Positions 1 through 5,470 of a DNA stretch of 8,217 nt are shown here, piece by piece. This DNA comes from an uncultured Oscillospiraceae bacterium (lineage in GTDB: Bacteria > Bacillota > Clostridia > Oscillospirales > Oscillospiraceae). Position 1 is the first letter of the stretch. Every line of letters starts with the position of its first letter. The notes under the pieces were generated by a model that saw only the letters and a program-made list of their open reading frames with translations, ran no database searches and was not told the DNA's origin. A program made the translations under genes and the position numbers. Location of the stretch: the NCBI GenBank assembly GCA_944385065.1, contig CALWVX010000077.1:1-8217 (forward strand), in the 5' to 3' direction.

Positions 1-111
1 GTGGAAGTTTGCTCCAAGTGTCACCCCTTCTACACTGGCAAGCAGAAAATGGTGGACACCGGCGGCCGTGTCAGCCGCTTCAACAAGAAGTTTGGTCTGG
101 ACAAGAAGTAA
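1..111 (+). CDS. rpmE: Ribosomal protein L31 (bL31), 3' end
   Basis: The window opens inside this gene; 36 residues and a TAA stop are present. The visible peptide begins VEVCSKCHPFYTGKQK and ends RFNKKFGLDKK, which is the conserved C-terminal half of bL31, a protein of the large ribosomal subunit. The CSKC pair matches the second half of the zinc-binding cysteines in the C+ (zinc-containing) form of L31; the first cysteines would lie off the left edge. The zinc-independent paralogue lacks these cysteines, so this should be the ordinary housekeeping copy. A good intrinsic terminator follows 12 nt after the stop, so transcription of rpmE probably ends before the next gene. Confidence 0.95.
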   Translation: MEVCSKCHPFYTGKQKMVDTGGRVSRFNKKFGLDKK

Positions 112-123
112 GACCGCCCTTTC

Positions 124-155
124 AAAGCCGCGCCGAGGTTTCGGTGCGGCTTTTT
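124..155 (+). terminator. Intrinsic terminator after rpmE
   Basis: GCCGC, a G·T wobble and CCGA (127-136) pair with TCGG and GCGGC (141-150) around a GGTT loop, giving a 10-bp stem. The stem is followed at once by TTTTT (151-155). An AAA before the stem (124-126) can pair with the T run. This is a standard Rho-independent terminator for rpmE. Confidence 0.9.
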
Positions 156-234
156 CGTTCCCCCGGCGCATGGGCGGCGGCCGGAACGCATAAGCTGAAC
201 GGCAGAATATCAGTGCAGAGGAGGCAGAACCGCC

Positions 235-738
235 ATGTTTCAGTCTGTAGACCCCAAAACCCTGGATTTGAACGTCTTTTCCGCCATTGAGGACCAGTGG
301 ATGCTGGTCACCGCCGGCACGGCCGAGCGGTGCAACACCATGACCGCCTCCTGGGGCGGCCTGGGCGTTCTCTGGAGAAAGCCCGCGGCCACCTGCTACA
401 TCCGCCCCCAGCGGTACACCAGGGAGTTTCTGGACCGGGAGGACTATTTCACCCTGGCCTTTTTCGGGGAGGAGTACCGGAAGGCCCTCGCCCTGTGCGG
501 CAGCAGGAGCGGCCGGGAGGTGGACAAGGTGAAGGAGTGCGGCTTCACGGTGGAGACCGCCGCCTGCGGCGCCCCCTACTTCGGCCAGGCCGACCTGGTG
601 CTGGTGTGCCGCAAGCGGTTTGTCCAGCCCATGGACCCGGCCAACATCCCGGAGGACGTGAAGGAGCAGTTCTACGGGGAGAAGGATTACCACATCCTGT
701 ACATCGGGGAGATTGTGGAAGTTTTGCAGAAGCAGTAA
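235..738 (+). CDS. Flavin reductase-like, FMN-binding split-barrel protein
   Basis: This 167-residue protein resembles the flavin reductase-like / flavoredoxin family. Those proteins bind FMN in a split beta-barrel and pass electrons from NAD(P)H or another donor to flavin. Visible family traits are the N-terminal barrel with NTMTASWGGLGVLWRKP (about residues 34-50), where small residues line the flavin phosphate site, then the CYIRPQRYTREFL strand-helix and DYFTLAFF. The length fits single-domain members (about 160-200). AGGAGG at 219-224 lies 10 nt before the ATG and supports this start. No signal peptide or membrane segment is seen, so it should be cytosolic. It follows the rpmE terminator and probably has its own promoter, although no clear -35/-10 pair was found in 156-218. 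hflX starts 42 nt downstream without a terminator between, so the two may share a transcript. The physiological substrate cannot be read from the sequence. Confidence 0.88.
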   Translation: MFQSVDPKTLDLNVFSAIEDQWMLVTAGTAERCNTMTASWGGLGVLWRKPAATCYIRPQRYTREFLDREDYFTLAFFGEEYRKALALCGSRSGREVDKVKECGFTVETAACGAPYFGQADLVLVCRKRFVQPMDPANIPEDVKEQFYGEKDYHILYIGEIVEVLQKQ

Positions 739-743
739 GGGAA

Positions 744-767
744 CCGGCCGGGGGAAGAACCGGCCGG
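744..767 (+). other. GC-rich hairpin just before hflX ribosome binding site
   Basis: Two copies of CCGGCCGG (744-751 and 760-767) can pair across an 8-nt purine loop (GGGAAGAA), giving an 8-bp all-GC stem. It lies between the flavin reductase stop and the GGAGGG site of hflX (772-777), only 4 nt from that site. No T run follows, so it is not an intrinsic terminator. It could slow RNases or affect ribosome loading on hflX; that role is inference. Confidence 0.5.
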
Positions 768-780
768 CCACGGAGGGTTT

Positions 781-2070
781 ATGTCCGAGACACGCACACA
801 GGAGACATTCAACCGGGCGGTGCTGGTGGGCCTGCGGGCCTTCAGCCTGTCCGCGGAGGAGAACGCGGACGAGGAGTCCATGGCGGAGCTGGCCGCCCTG
901 CTGGAGACGGCGGGGGGACAGTCGGTGGGGGAGGTCCTCCAGTCCAAGGACAGCCCCGACCCCCGCACCTTCATCGGCGAGGGCAAGGTGGCCGAGATCA
1001 AACAGCTGGTGGAGGCCCAGGGGGCCGACATGGTGATCTTCGACAACGCCCTGTCCCCCTCTCAGCAGCGGGTGCTCAGCCAGGAGCTGAAGGTGTCGGT
1101 GCTGGACCGCTCGGCCCTGATTCTGGACATCTTCGCTCAGCGGGCCAGGACGCGGGAGGGACGGCTCCAGGTGGAGCTGGCCCAGTACAAGTATCTGCTC
1201 CCCCGGCTGCTGGGCATGTGGACCCACCTGGAGCGGCAGGAGGGGGCCATCGGCACCCGCGGCCCCGGCGAGACCCAGCTGGAGAGCGACCGGCGGCACA
1301 TCCGCCGGAAAATCTCCAAGCTGGAGGCCGAGCTGAAGGAGGTGCGGCGGGTCCGGGCCACCCAGCGGGAGCGGCGCATCAAGAACGAGGTGCCGGTGGT
1401 GGCCATCGTGGGCTATACCAACGCGGGCAAGTCCACCCTGCTCAACAAGTTCACCGGGGCGGCCATCCCCGCCAACAACCGCCTGTTCGACACCCTGGAC
1501 ACCACCACCCGGCCCCTGGAGATTTCGGACACCTGCACGGTGCTCATCTCGGACACGGTGGGCTTTATCCGCAAGCTGCCCCACCATCTGGTGGAGGCCT
1601 TCAAGGCCACGCTGGAGGAGCTGGAGTTTGCCGATCTGCTCCTCCACGTCATCGACGCCTCCAGCCCTCAGTGGCGGGAGCAGGCGGCGGTGGTGGACCA
1701 GCTGATCCGGGAGCTGGGGGCGGAGCAGACCCCCCGCATCGAGGTGTTTAACAAGTGCGACCTGTGGACCGGGGACATCCGGCCCCACGGGGAGGGACGG
1801 GTGTCCGTCTCGGCCAGGACCGGCGAGGGGCTGGACGAGCTGAAGGCGGCCATCGGGAAGGTCCTGGACAACGGGGCCCGGCGGGTGACCGTCCACCTGC
1901 CCTATGGCCAGGGCGGGCTGCTGGACCGGCTGTACCAGGAGGCCAAGGTGGAGCGGGTGGACTATACGGACACCATCGACGTGGCGGCGGTGTGCACCCC
2001 CAAGCTCATCGGACAGCTGGGCCCTCTGGTGGAGGGCTGGCAGCCCCATAAGGATCCCTGGGAAGAGTGA
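781..2070 (+). CDS. hflX: Ribosome-associated GTPase HflX
   Basis: HflX is a translation-factor-class GTPase that binds the 50S subunit and can split stalled or hibernating 70S ribosomes. The 429-residue protein has the full family layout. The N-terminal HflX domain (about 10-125) is followed by a linker helix region with the hallmark RGPGETQLESDRR (about 160-172) and the long charged helix RRKISKLEAELKEVRRVRA. The GTPase domain then shows G1 GYTNAGKST (211-219), a threonine-rich G2 (DTLDTTTRP), G3 DTVGF (258-262), G4 NKCD (324-327) and G5 SAR (344-346). A C-terminal tail of about 60 residues completes it. Length is typical and all nucleotide-binding motifs are intact. GGAGGG at 772-777 sits only about 4 nt before ATG, slightly tight but usable. 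It may be co-transcribed with the flavin reductase. No terminator is obvious after it; its last codons run into a purine-rich repeat. Confidence 0.97.
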   Translation: MSETRTQETFNRAVLVGLRAFSLSAEENADEESMAELAALLETAGGQSVGEVLQSKDSPDPRTFIGEGKVAEIKQLVEAQGADMVIFDNALSPSQQRVLSQELKVSVLDRSALILDIFAQRARTREGRLQVELAQYKYLLPRLLGMWTHLERQEGAIGTRGPGETQLESDRRHIRRKISKLEAELKEVRRVRATQRERRIKNEVPVVAIVGYTNAGKSTLLNKFTGAAIPANNRLFDTLDTTTRPLEISDTCTVLISDTVGFIRKLPHHLVEAFKATLEELEFADLLLHVIDASSPQWREQAAVVDQLIRELGAEQTPRIEVFNKCDLWTGDIRPHGEGRVSVSARTGEGLDELKAAIGKVLDNGARRVTVHLPYGQGGLLDRLYQEAKVERVDYTDTIDVAAVCTPKLIGQLGPLVEGWQPHKDPWEE

Positions 2071-2117
2071 AGAGTTGAGAGTGGAGACAGGAGATAGAAT
2101 GAGAAGTTAGGAATTGG
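2062..2117 (+). repeat. Purine-rich degenerate 7-8 nt repeat overlapping hflX stop
   Basis: Successive units read GAAGAGT, GAAGAGTT, GAGAGTG, GAGACAG, GAGATAGAAT, GAGAAGTTAG and GAATTGG. Nearly every base is a purine or T, with units of 7-10 nt. The first unit overlaps the last codons and stop of hflX. This composition differs sharply from the GC-rich genes on both sides. It resembles the stuttered GAGAGT / AGTTAG intergenic repeats I associate with gut clostridial genomes, but no function is assigned. The unit boundaries are my own parsing. Confidence 0.5.
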
Positions 2118-2183
2118 CCGCTGATTGGGAGTATCGCTGTCATAGCGGTGGGTGATAGGACATGAAAGACTGACTACCGGCAG

Positions 2184-2360
2184 GTGATCCGGTACAAACG
2201 GGAAAAGCTTGGCTGGAGCCAGTACAGGCTGGCAAAAGAGGCGGGCATTGCCCAGTCCTTTATGAACGAGATCGAAAAAGGGAAAAAGGACCCCTCTCTG
2301 GAGGTGTTTTTCCGGCTGTGTGATGTCCTGGACATCCAGTTATTCCCGGATGAGCCGTAG
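2184..2360 (+). CDS. Small XRE-family helix-turn-helix protein, start region probably frameshifted
   Basis: The open frame encodes DYRQVIRYKREKLGWSQYRL, continues through AKEAGIAQSFMNEIEKGKKD, and ends with QLFPDEP. This is a complete Cro/C1 (XRE) DNA-binding domain: helix 1 (YRQVIRYKREKLG), recognition unit SQYRLAKEAGIAQSFMNEIEKG, then two closing helices. It should be a DNA-binding regulator made of little more than the domain. The start is the problem. The frame is closed by TGA at 2163-2165, and the only in-frame conventional start is the GTG at 2184, which has no usable Shine-Dalgarno site and clips helix 1. The nearby ATG at 2162 reads MKD then stop. Removing one base (for example G2168) would give MKTDYRQVIRY, a natural beginning. 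It is therefore either a pseudogene, a sequencing error, or translated from GTG. The coordinates given use GTG. Confidence 0.6.
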   Translation: MIRYKREKLGWSQYRLAKEAGIAQSFMNEIEKGKKDPSLEVFFRLCDVLDIQLFPDEP

Positions 2361-2381
2361 GGTGGTCCTGTGCGGCCACCC
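2360..2381 (+). other. Hairpin between HTH gene and acetyltransferase operon
   Basis: GGGTGG (2360-2365) pairs perfectly with CCACCC (2376-2381) around a 10-nt loop, starting on the last base of the HTH stop codon. No T run follows, so termination is doubtful. It may be a weak 3'-end structure or a barrier before the acetyltransferase operon. Confidence 0.35.
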
Positions 2382-2408
2382 GCCCCTGAATGAAAAGAAG
2401 GTGTTTCC

Positions 2409-3410
2409 ATGGAGATCAAAACCCGGCGCCTGCTCCTGCGCCCCTGGCGGATGGAGGATGCGGCCAGCGTGTTCCGCTTTGCCAATAATCCCAAAATAGC
2501 CGAAAATCTTCGGGATGTGTTTCCCTGGCCCTATCAGGAAAAAGATGCGGAAGAGTTTCTGCGCGGCTGTGTGGCCGCAGACGAGAAACGGGCCCTGTTC
2601 CGGGCCATTGAGGTGGACGGGCAGGCGGTGGGCAGCATAGCTCTGACCCGGGGAGAGGATGTTTACGGCCGCAGCGCGGAGCTGGGCTATTGGCTGGCCG
2701 AGGAGTTCTGGGGGCAGGGGATCATGCCACGGGCAGTAGAGCAGCTCTGCCGGGAGGGGTTTGCCCGGTGGGACATCGTGCGCATCTGCGCGGAGCCCTA
2801 TAGGGGAAATACGGCCTCCCGCCGGGTGCTGGAGAAGGCGGGTTTTACGCTGGAGGGAGTCATGCGCCAGGGGGTGTATAAAAACGGCCGTCTGCAGGAC
2901 TATTGCATGTACGCCCTGCTGCGGCCGTCAGAGGTTCAGGAGCGGGTGCTTTCTCTGCGGAATTGCCCGGAACGCCTGGAGATGTTTATCTCCTATTTTC
3001 AGGAGAAGTGGGCGGATGAGTATTCCGGGGCCATGTATCGGGACTGCCTGACCCACACGCCGGGCGCGCCCGGCCCGCTGCCCCAGTGGTATCTGCTGTG
3101 CAGGGGGGAGACCGTTCTGGGGTGCGCCGGGCTGATTCCCAACGACTTCATCAGCCGGGCCGATCTGTGGCCCTGGCTGTGCGCCCTGTATGTGGAGCCG
3201 GAAGTCCGGGGGAAGGGCATGGGCGGAGTCCTGATCCGCCATGTGGAGGAGGAATGCCGCCGGCTGGGCTTTCCCCGCCTCTATCTGACCACCGATCTGC
3301 GGGGTTATTATGAGCGGTACGGCTATTCTTTCCTGGGCCCGGGATATGGGCCCGACGGCGGGGAGAGCCGCATCTATGGAAGAGAACTGAAAAAGGACGA
3401 GACGCCATGA
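2409..3410 (+). CDS. Tandem-GNAT fusion acetyltransferase
   Basis: This 333-residue protein carries two GCN5-related N-acetyltransferase domains, each of which would move an acetyl group from acetyl-CoA to an amine. Domain 1 (about 1-172) is RimJ/RimL-like (Acetyltransf_3 type). It starts MEIKTRRLLLRPWRMEDA, has the acetyl-CoA loop WGQGIMPRAV (101-110), and closes with NTASRRVLEKAGF and a GVYKNGRLQDYCMYALL strand. Domain 2 (about 185-333) is a different GNAT type. It has LCALYVEPEVRGKGMGG, with the R-x-x-G-x-G pyrophosphate loop at 267-272, then YYERYGYSFLG as the last strand. Both domains look intact, so this is a fusion and not decay. AGAAGG at 2396-2401 lies 7 nt before the ATG. The stop overlaps the next acetyltransferase start as ATGA (3407-3410), which implies coupled translation. 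Substrates are unknown; small molecules, antibiotics or protein N-termini are all possible. Confidence 0.88.
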   Translation: MEIKTRRLLLRPWRMEDAASVFRFANNPKIAENLRDVFPWPYQEKDAEEFLRGCVAADEKRALFRAIEVDGQAVGSIALTRGEDVYGRSAELGYWLAEEFWGQGIMPRAVEQLCREGFARWDIVRICAEPYRGNTASRRVLEKAGFTLEGVMRQGVYKNGRLQDYCMYALLRPSEVQERVLSLRNCPERLEMFISYFQEKWADEYSGAMYRDCLTHTPGAPGPLPQWYLLCRGETVLGCAGLIPNDFISRADLWPWLCALYVEPEVRGKGMGGVLIRHVEEECRRLGFPRLYLTTDLRGYYERYGYSFLGPGYGPDGGESRIYGRELKKDETP

Positions 3411-3949
3411 ACCTTGAAACCCGGCGCCTGCTCCTGCGCCCCTTTGCGGACGGGGACGCGGGCGACCTGTATGAATACGCCCGGGACCCCCGGGTGGGTC
3501 TTCCGGCGGGCTGGCCGCCCCACACCAGCGTGGAAAACAGCCGGGAGATCATCCGCACCGTCTTTGCCGCTCCCCACACCTTCGCGCTGGTGGACCGGTC
3601 CTCGGGCCGGGTGATCGGCTCGGCGGGCTTCACCGGAAAGAGCCGGCCGGACCTCCCCGCCCCCAACGACGAGCTGGGCTATGCCCTGTCCGCCGGCTTC
3701 TGGGGCCGGGGACTGATGCCCGAGGCGGTCTCGGAGCTGCTGCGGTACGCCTTCGAGGAGATGGGGCTCTCCTGCGTGTGGTGCAGCCACTATGCGGACA
3801 ACCCCCGGTCCCGCCGGGTGATCGAGAAGAGCGGGTTTTCCTTCCGGTTTGAGGGGCTGATTTCGGACGAGCCCACCGGGGAGGAGAAGCCGACCCGGTT
3901 TTATGCCATGACCCGGGAACAGTGGGCCGCCGGGCGGCCGGAAGGCTGA
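3407..3949 (+). CDS. GNAT family N-acetyltransferase, RimJ/RimL-like
   Basis: This single-domain, 180-residue GNAT protein starts NLETRRLLLRPFADGDAGDL, the signature first strand of RimJ/RimL-type (Acetyltransf_3) enzymes. It then has ELGYALSAGFWGRGLMPEAV, which forms the acetyl-CoA-binding loop, and NPRSRRVIEKSGF near the end of the fold. Family members acetylate ribosomal protein N-termini, amino-sugars, spermidine or antibiotics; the target here is not readable. The ATG lies inside the stop of the upstream fusion gene (4-nt overlap), so ribosomes probably re-initiate. A 27-bp stretch near its 5' end (3417-3443) is identical to 2419-2445 in the fusion gene. The rest of the two proteins has diverged strongly. 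Confidence 0.9.
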   Translation: MNLETRRLLLRPFADGDAGDLYEYARDPRVGLPAGWPPHTSVENSREIIRTVFAAPHTFALVDRSSGRVIGSAGFTGKSRPDLPAPNDELGYALSAGFWGRGLMPEAVSELLRYAFEEMGLSCVWCSHYADNPRSRRVIEKSGFSFRFEGLISDEPTGEEKPTRFYAMTREQWAAGRPEG

Positions 3950-3963
3950 GGGGGCCTCACCCT

Positions 3964-3982
3964 GGGGCGGGACCCCGTTTTT
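3964..3982 (+). terminator. Possible weak terminator after GNAT operon
   Basis: GGGG (3964-3967) and CCCC (3973-3976) can pair across CGGGA, followed by G and TTTTT (3978-3982). The stem is only 4 bp, so strength is doubtful. A second small hairpin, TGAGG-GGG-CCTCA (3947-3959), precedes it over the stop codon. The position, just after the last operon gene, is right for a terminator. Confidence 0.4.
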
Positions 3983-3983
3983 G

Positions 3984-4001
3984 TTGTACGGATGCGTACA
4001 A
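3984..4001. promoter_or_regulatory. Perfect inverted repeat, candidate operator
   Basis: TTGTACGGATGCGTACAA consists of 7-bp perfect arms (TTGTACG / CGTACAA) around GATG. It lies in the gap between the acetyltransferase operon and yigZ, just upstream of the AT-rich hexamer array. Short loop and AT-ending arms fit a dimeric repressor operator, but as RNA it could also be a small hairpin. No regulator is identified. Confidence 0.45.
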
Positions 4002-4013
4002 ATAAGGGCTGCG

Positions 4014-4085
4014 TAATAGTAATAGTCATAGTAACAGGAAATGAAACTGAAACTGTTACTGTTACTGTCTATGGAACAGTCAATG
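4014..4085. repeat. AT-rich array of twelve degenerate hexamers
   Basis: Twelve consecutive 6-nt units, each ending in G, occupy 4014-4085 with no slip in register: TAATAG x2, TCATAG, TAACAG, GAAATG, AAACTG x2, TTACTG x2, TCTATG, GAACAG, TCAATG. Position 3 is A in 11 of 12 units and position 5 is always A or T. The tract is an AT-rich island within GC-rich surroundings, upstream of yigZ. Its two halves are also partly self-complementary (CATAGTAACAG against CTGTTACT...TATG). It is too short-period and spacer-free to be a CRISPR array. Function is unknown. Confidence 0.7.
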
Positions 4086-4197
4086 TGCCGCGTTTCGGGG
4101 CGGCGGGAGAGGGAGAGAGGGGCTTTTTCCGGCTCCGCCGGGGCGGAGAGCGGCCCGGGTCCGGGAGAGGCCCATTCCACACGCTGGGAGGGAGTCC

Positions 4198-4842
4198 ATG
4201 ACAGAGTACTATGTCCCCACCGGGGAGGGCGAGGCCGAGCTGGTGGAGAAGCGGTCCCGCTTCATCGGCCATGTGTGGCCGGCGTCCAGCGAGGAGGAGG
4301 CCCGCGCCCGCATCGAGGAGACGAAAAAGCGTCACTACGACGCCCGGCACAACTGCTGGTGCTATCTCATTCAGGACGGCCCGGTGCGCTACTCCGACGA
4401 CGGGGAGCCCCAGGGCACGGCGGGCCAGCCCATGCTCAACGTCTTTCAGCGGGAGGGCGTGGTCAACGCGGTGTGCGTGGTCACCCGGTATTTCGGCGGG
4501 ATCCTGCTGGGGGCCGGGGGACTGGTGCGGGCCTATACCCAGAGCGCCAAGGACGCCCTGGACGCGGCGGGGATCTCGGTGGTCCGCCGGTGGGTGGAGA
4601 TCCTGCTGCCCTGCTCCTACGCCCAGTATGAGCGGGTGAAGCTGGAGACCGAGAGCTTCGGCGGCGTGGTGGCCGAGGCGGACTACGGGGCCGACATCGC
4701 CCTCACCGTCCTGCTGCCCGAGGAGAAGGCGGAGGCCTATCTGGCCCACCTGCTGGACGTCACCGCCGGGACGGTGGAGGGAATGGTCTGCGGCGAGCGG
4801 TTCCAGGCGGTGCCTCTCCGCCCTCCGGTCTCTTCCCCATGA
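4198..4842 (+). CDS. yigZ: YigZ / IMPACT family protein
   Basis: This 214-residue protein matches the YigZ/UPF0029 (IMPACT) family, conserved cytosolic proteins. Eukaryotic IMPACT/Yih1 act in translational control through GCN1; the bacterial role is poorly defined. The N-terminal UPF0029 domain (about 15-125) shows KRSRFIGHV, YDARHNCWCY, YSDDGEPQGTAGQPML and the very characteristic VVTRYFGGILLGAGGLVRAY. The C-terminal part (about 138-205) is the small ferredoxin-like DUF1949-type domain, with SYAQYERVK opening it. Length is typical. GGAGG at 4187-4191 is 6 nt before ATG. The gene stands alone between a 248-bp gap and a strong terminator, so it is probably a monocistronic unit. Any promoter would be in the AT-rich array region, though no convincing -35/-10 pair is visible there. 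Confidence 0.94.
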   Translation: MTEYYVPTGEGEAELVEKRSRFIGHVWPASSEEEARARIEETKKRHYDARHNCWCYLIQDGPVRYSDDGEPQGTAGQPMLNVFQREGVVNAVCVVTRYFGGILLGAGGLVRAYTQSAKDALDAAGISVVRRWVEILLPCSYAQYERVKLETESFGGVVAEADYGADIALTVLLPEEKAEAYLAHLLDVTAGTVEGMVCGERFQAVPLRPPVSSP

Positions 4843-4845
4843 TGA

Positions 4846-4870
4846 GGGCGCGCTTCGGCGCGCCCTTTTT
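4846..4870 (+). terminator. Strong intrinsic terminator after yigZ
   Basis: GGGCGCGC (4846-4853) pairs perfectly with GCGCGCCC (4858-4865) around a TTCG tetraloop, followed by TTTTT. An 8-bp GC stem, a stable UUCG loop and a U run make this a textbook terminator, 3 nt past the yigZ stop. Confidence 0.95.
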
Positions 4871-4945
4871 GCTGTTCTGAAAAAATTTTCCGTGGGTTTT
4901 TCCCAAAATCGGGGTAGGAACAAGTAGACAGAGAGGGGGGCGGAT

Positions 4946-5470
4946 ATGGAGGACCGGGAGATTGTGGAGCTGCTGACCCGGGGGGAGCAGCGGGGGCTGG
5001 ACGAGCTGCTGCTGCGCTATGTTGTGGGCGGCGTCCTCTCCGAACCCCGGGAGCGGGAGGAGTGCCTCAGCGACGTCACCCTGGCCGTCTGGCGCAGGAT
5101 CGGGACCTTTGACCCGGAGAAGGGGACCCTGGCCGCCTGGCTGACGGTGGTGGCCCGCAACCGGGCCCGGAACCGCCTGCGGGACGCGGGGCGGCGGGGG
5201 AGAGACGAGGAGCTGAGCCCCGCCCTGCCCGACCCGGCCCCGGGGCCGGAGGAGGAGCTGCTGCGCCGGGAGCGGGCCCAGGCCATCCGCCGGGCGGTGG
5301 ATCAGCTGGGGCGGACCGACCGGGAGCTGTTTCACCGGAAATACTTCTATCTCCAGTCCACCGACCAGATGGCCGCCGAGCTGGGCCTGACCCGGCGGGG
5401 GGTGGAGGGGCGGCTGCGCCGCCTGCGCCTGAAGCTGAGAAAGGAGCTGGGAGGTGAGTGGAATGGCTGA
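4946..5470 (+). CDS. ECF-type RNA polymerase sigma factor
   Basis: This 174-residue protein has the two-domain layout of extracytoplasmic-function sigma-70 factors, which steer RNA polymerase to a small set of stress or signal genes. Region 2 (about 5-80) includes REECLSDVTLAVWRRIGTFD and GTLAAWLTVVARNRARNRLRD, the usual helices that bind core polymerase and open the -10 element. An acidic, proline-rich linker (PALPDPAPGPEEE) follows. Region 4 (about 112-170) carries the helix-turn-helix STDQMAAELGLTRRGVEGRL that would read the -35 box. A G-rich site at 4934-4940 precedes the ATG. An A/T-rich block (4878-4911) upstream is the likely promoter area, but I cannot assign boxes. It overlaps the next gene by 8 nt, the usual arrangement for a sigma factor and its membrane-bound regulator. 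Confidence 0.9.
   Translation: MEDREIVELLTRGEQRGLDELLLRYVVGGVLSEPREREECLSDVTLAVWRRIGTFDPEKGTLAAWLTVVARNRARNRLRDAGRRGRDEELSPALPDPAPGPEEELLRRERAQAIRRAVDQLGRTDRELFHRKYFYLQSTDQMAAELGLTRRGVEGRLRRLRLKLRKELGGEWNG

Noticed and set aside
297..1751. Long rightward frame (484 codons) overlapping the flavin reductase and hflX
   Set aside because: Low-complexity Gly/Arg/Pro product that overlaps two clear conserved genes in a different frame; a high-GC shadow.
4014..4085. CRISPR array or satellite with spacers
   Set aside because: Units are 6 nt with no spacers, and no cas gene is present.
4133..4148. CTCCGC-CGGG-GCGGAG hairpin upstream of yigZ
   Set aside because: No T run on either strand after the stem, and 6-bp GC stems are common by chance in such sequence.
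3992..4201. A 69-codon rightward frame across the hexamer array (VIVIVTG... TVTVTV) ending in the ATGA of yigZ
   Set aside because: Its ATG lies inside the inverted repeat with no Shine-Dalgarno site, and the peptide's two-residue rhythm simply reflects the 6-nt DNA repeat. The stop overlap with yigZ is probably chance.
4917..4921. GGAAC as the -35 box of an ECF-type self-regulated promoter before the sigma gene
   Set aside because: Only 24 nt separate it from the ATG, so a start 16-17 bp plus a -10 later would leave no leader or ribosome site. No CGTC-like -10 is present at the right distance.
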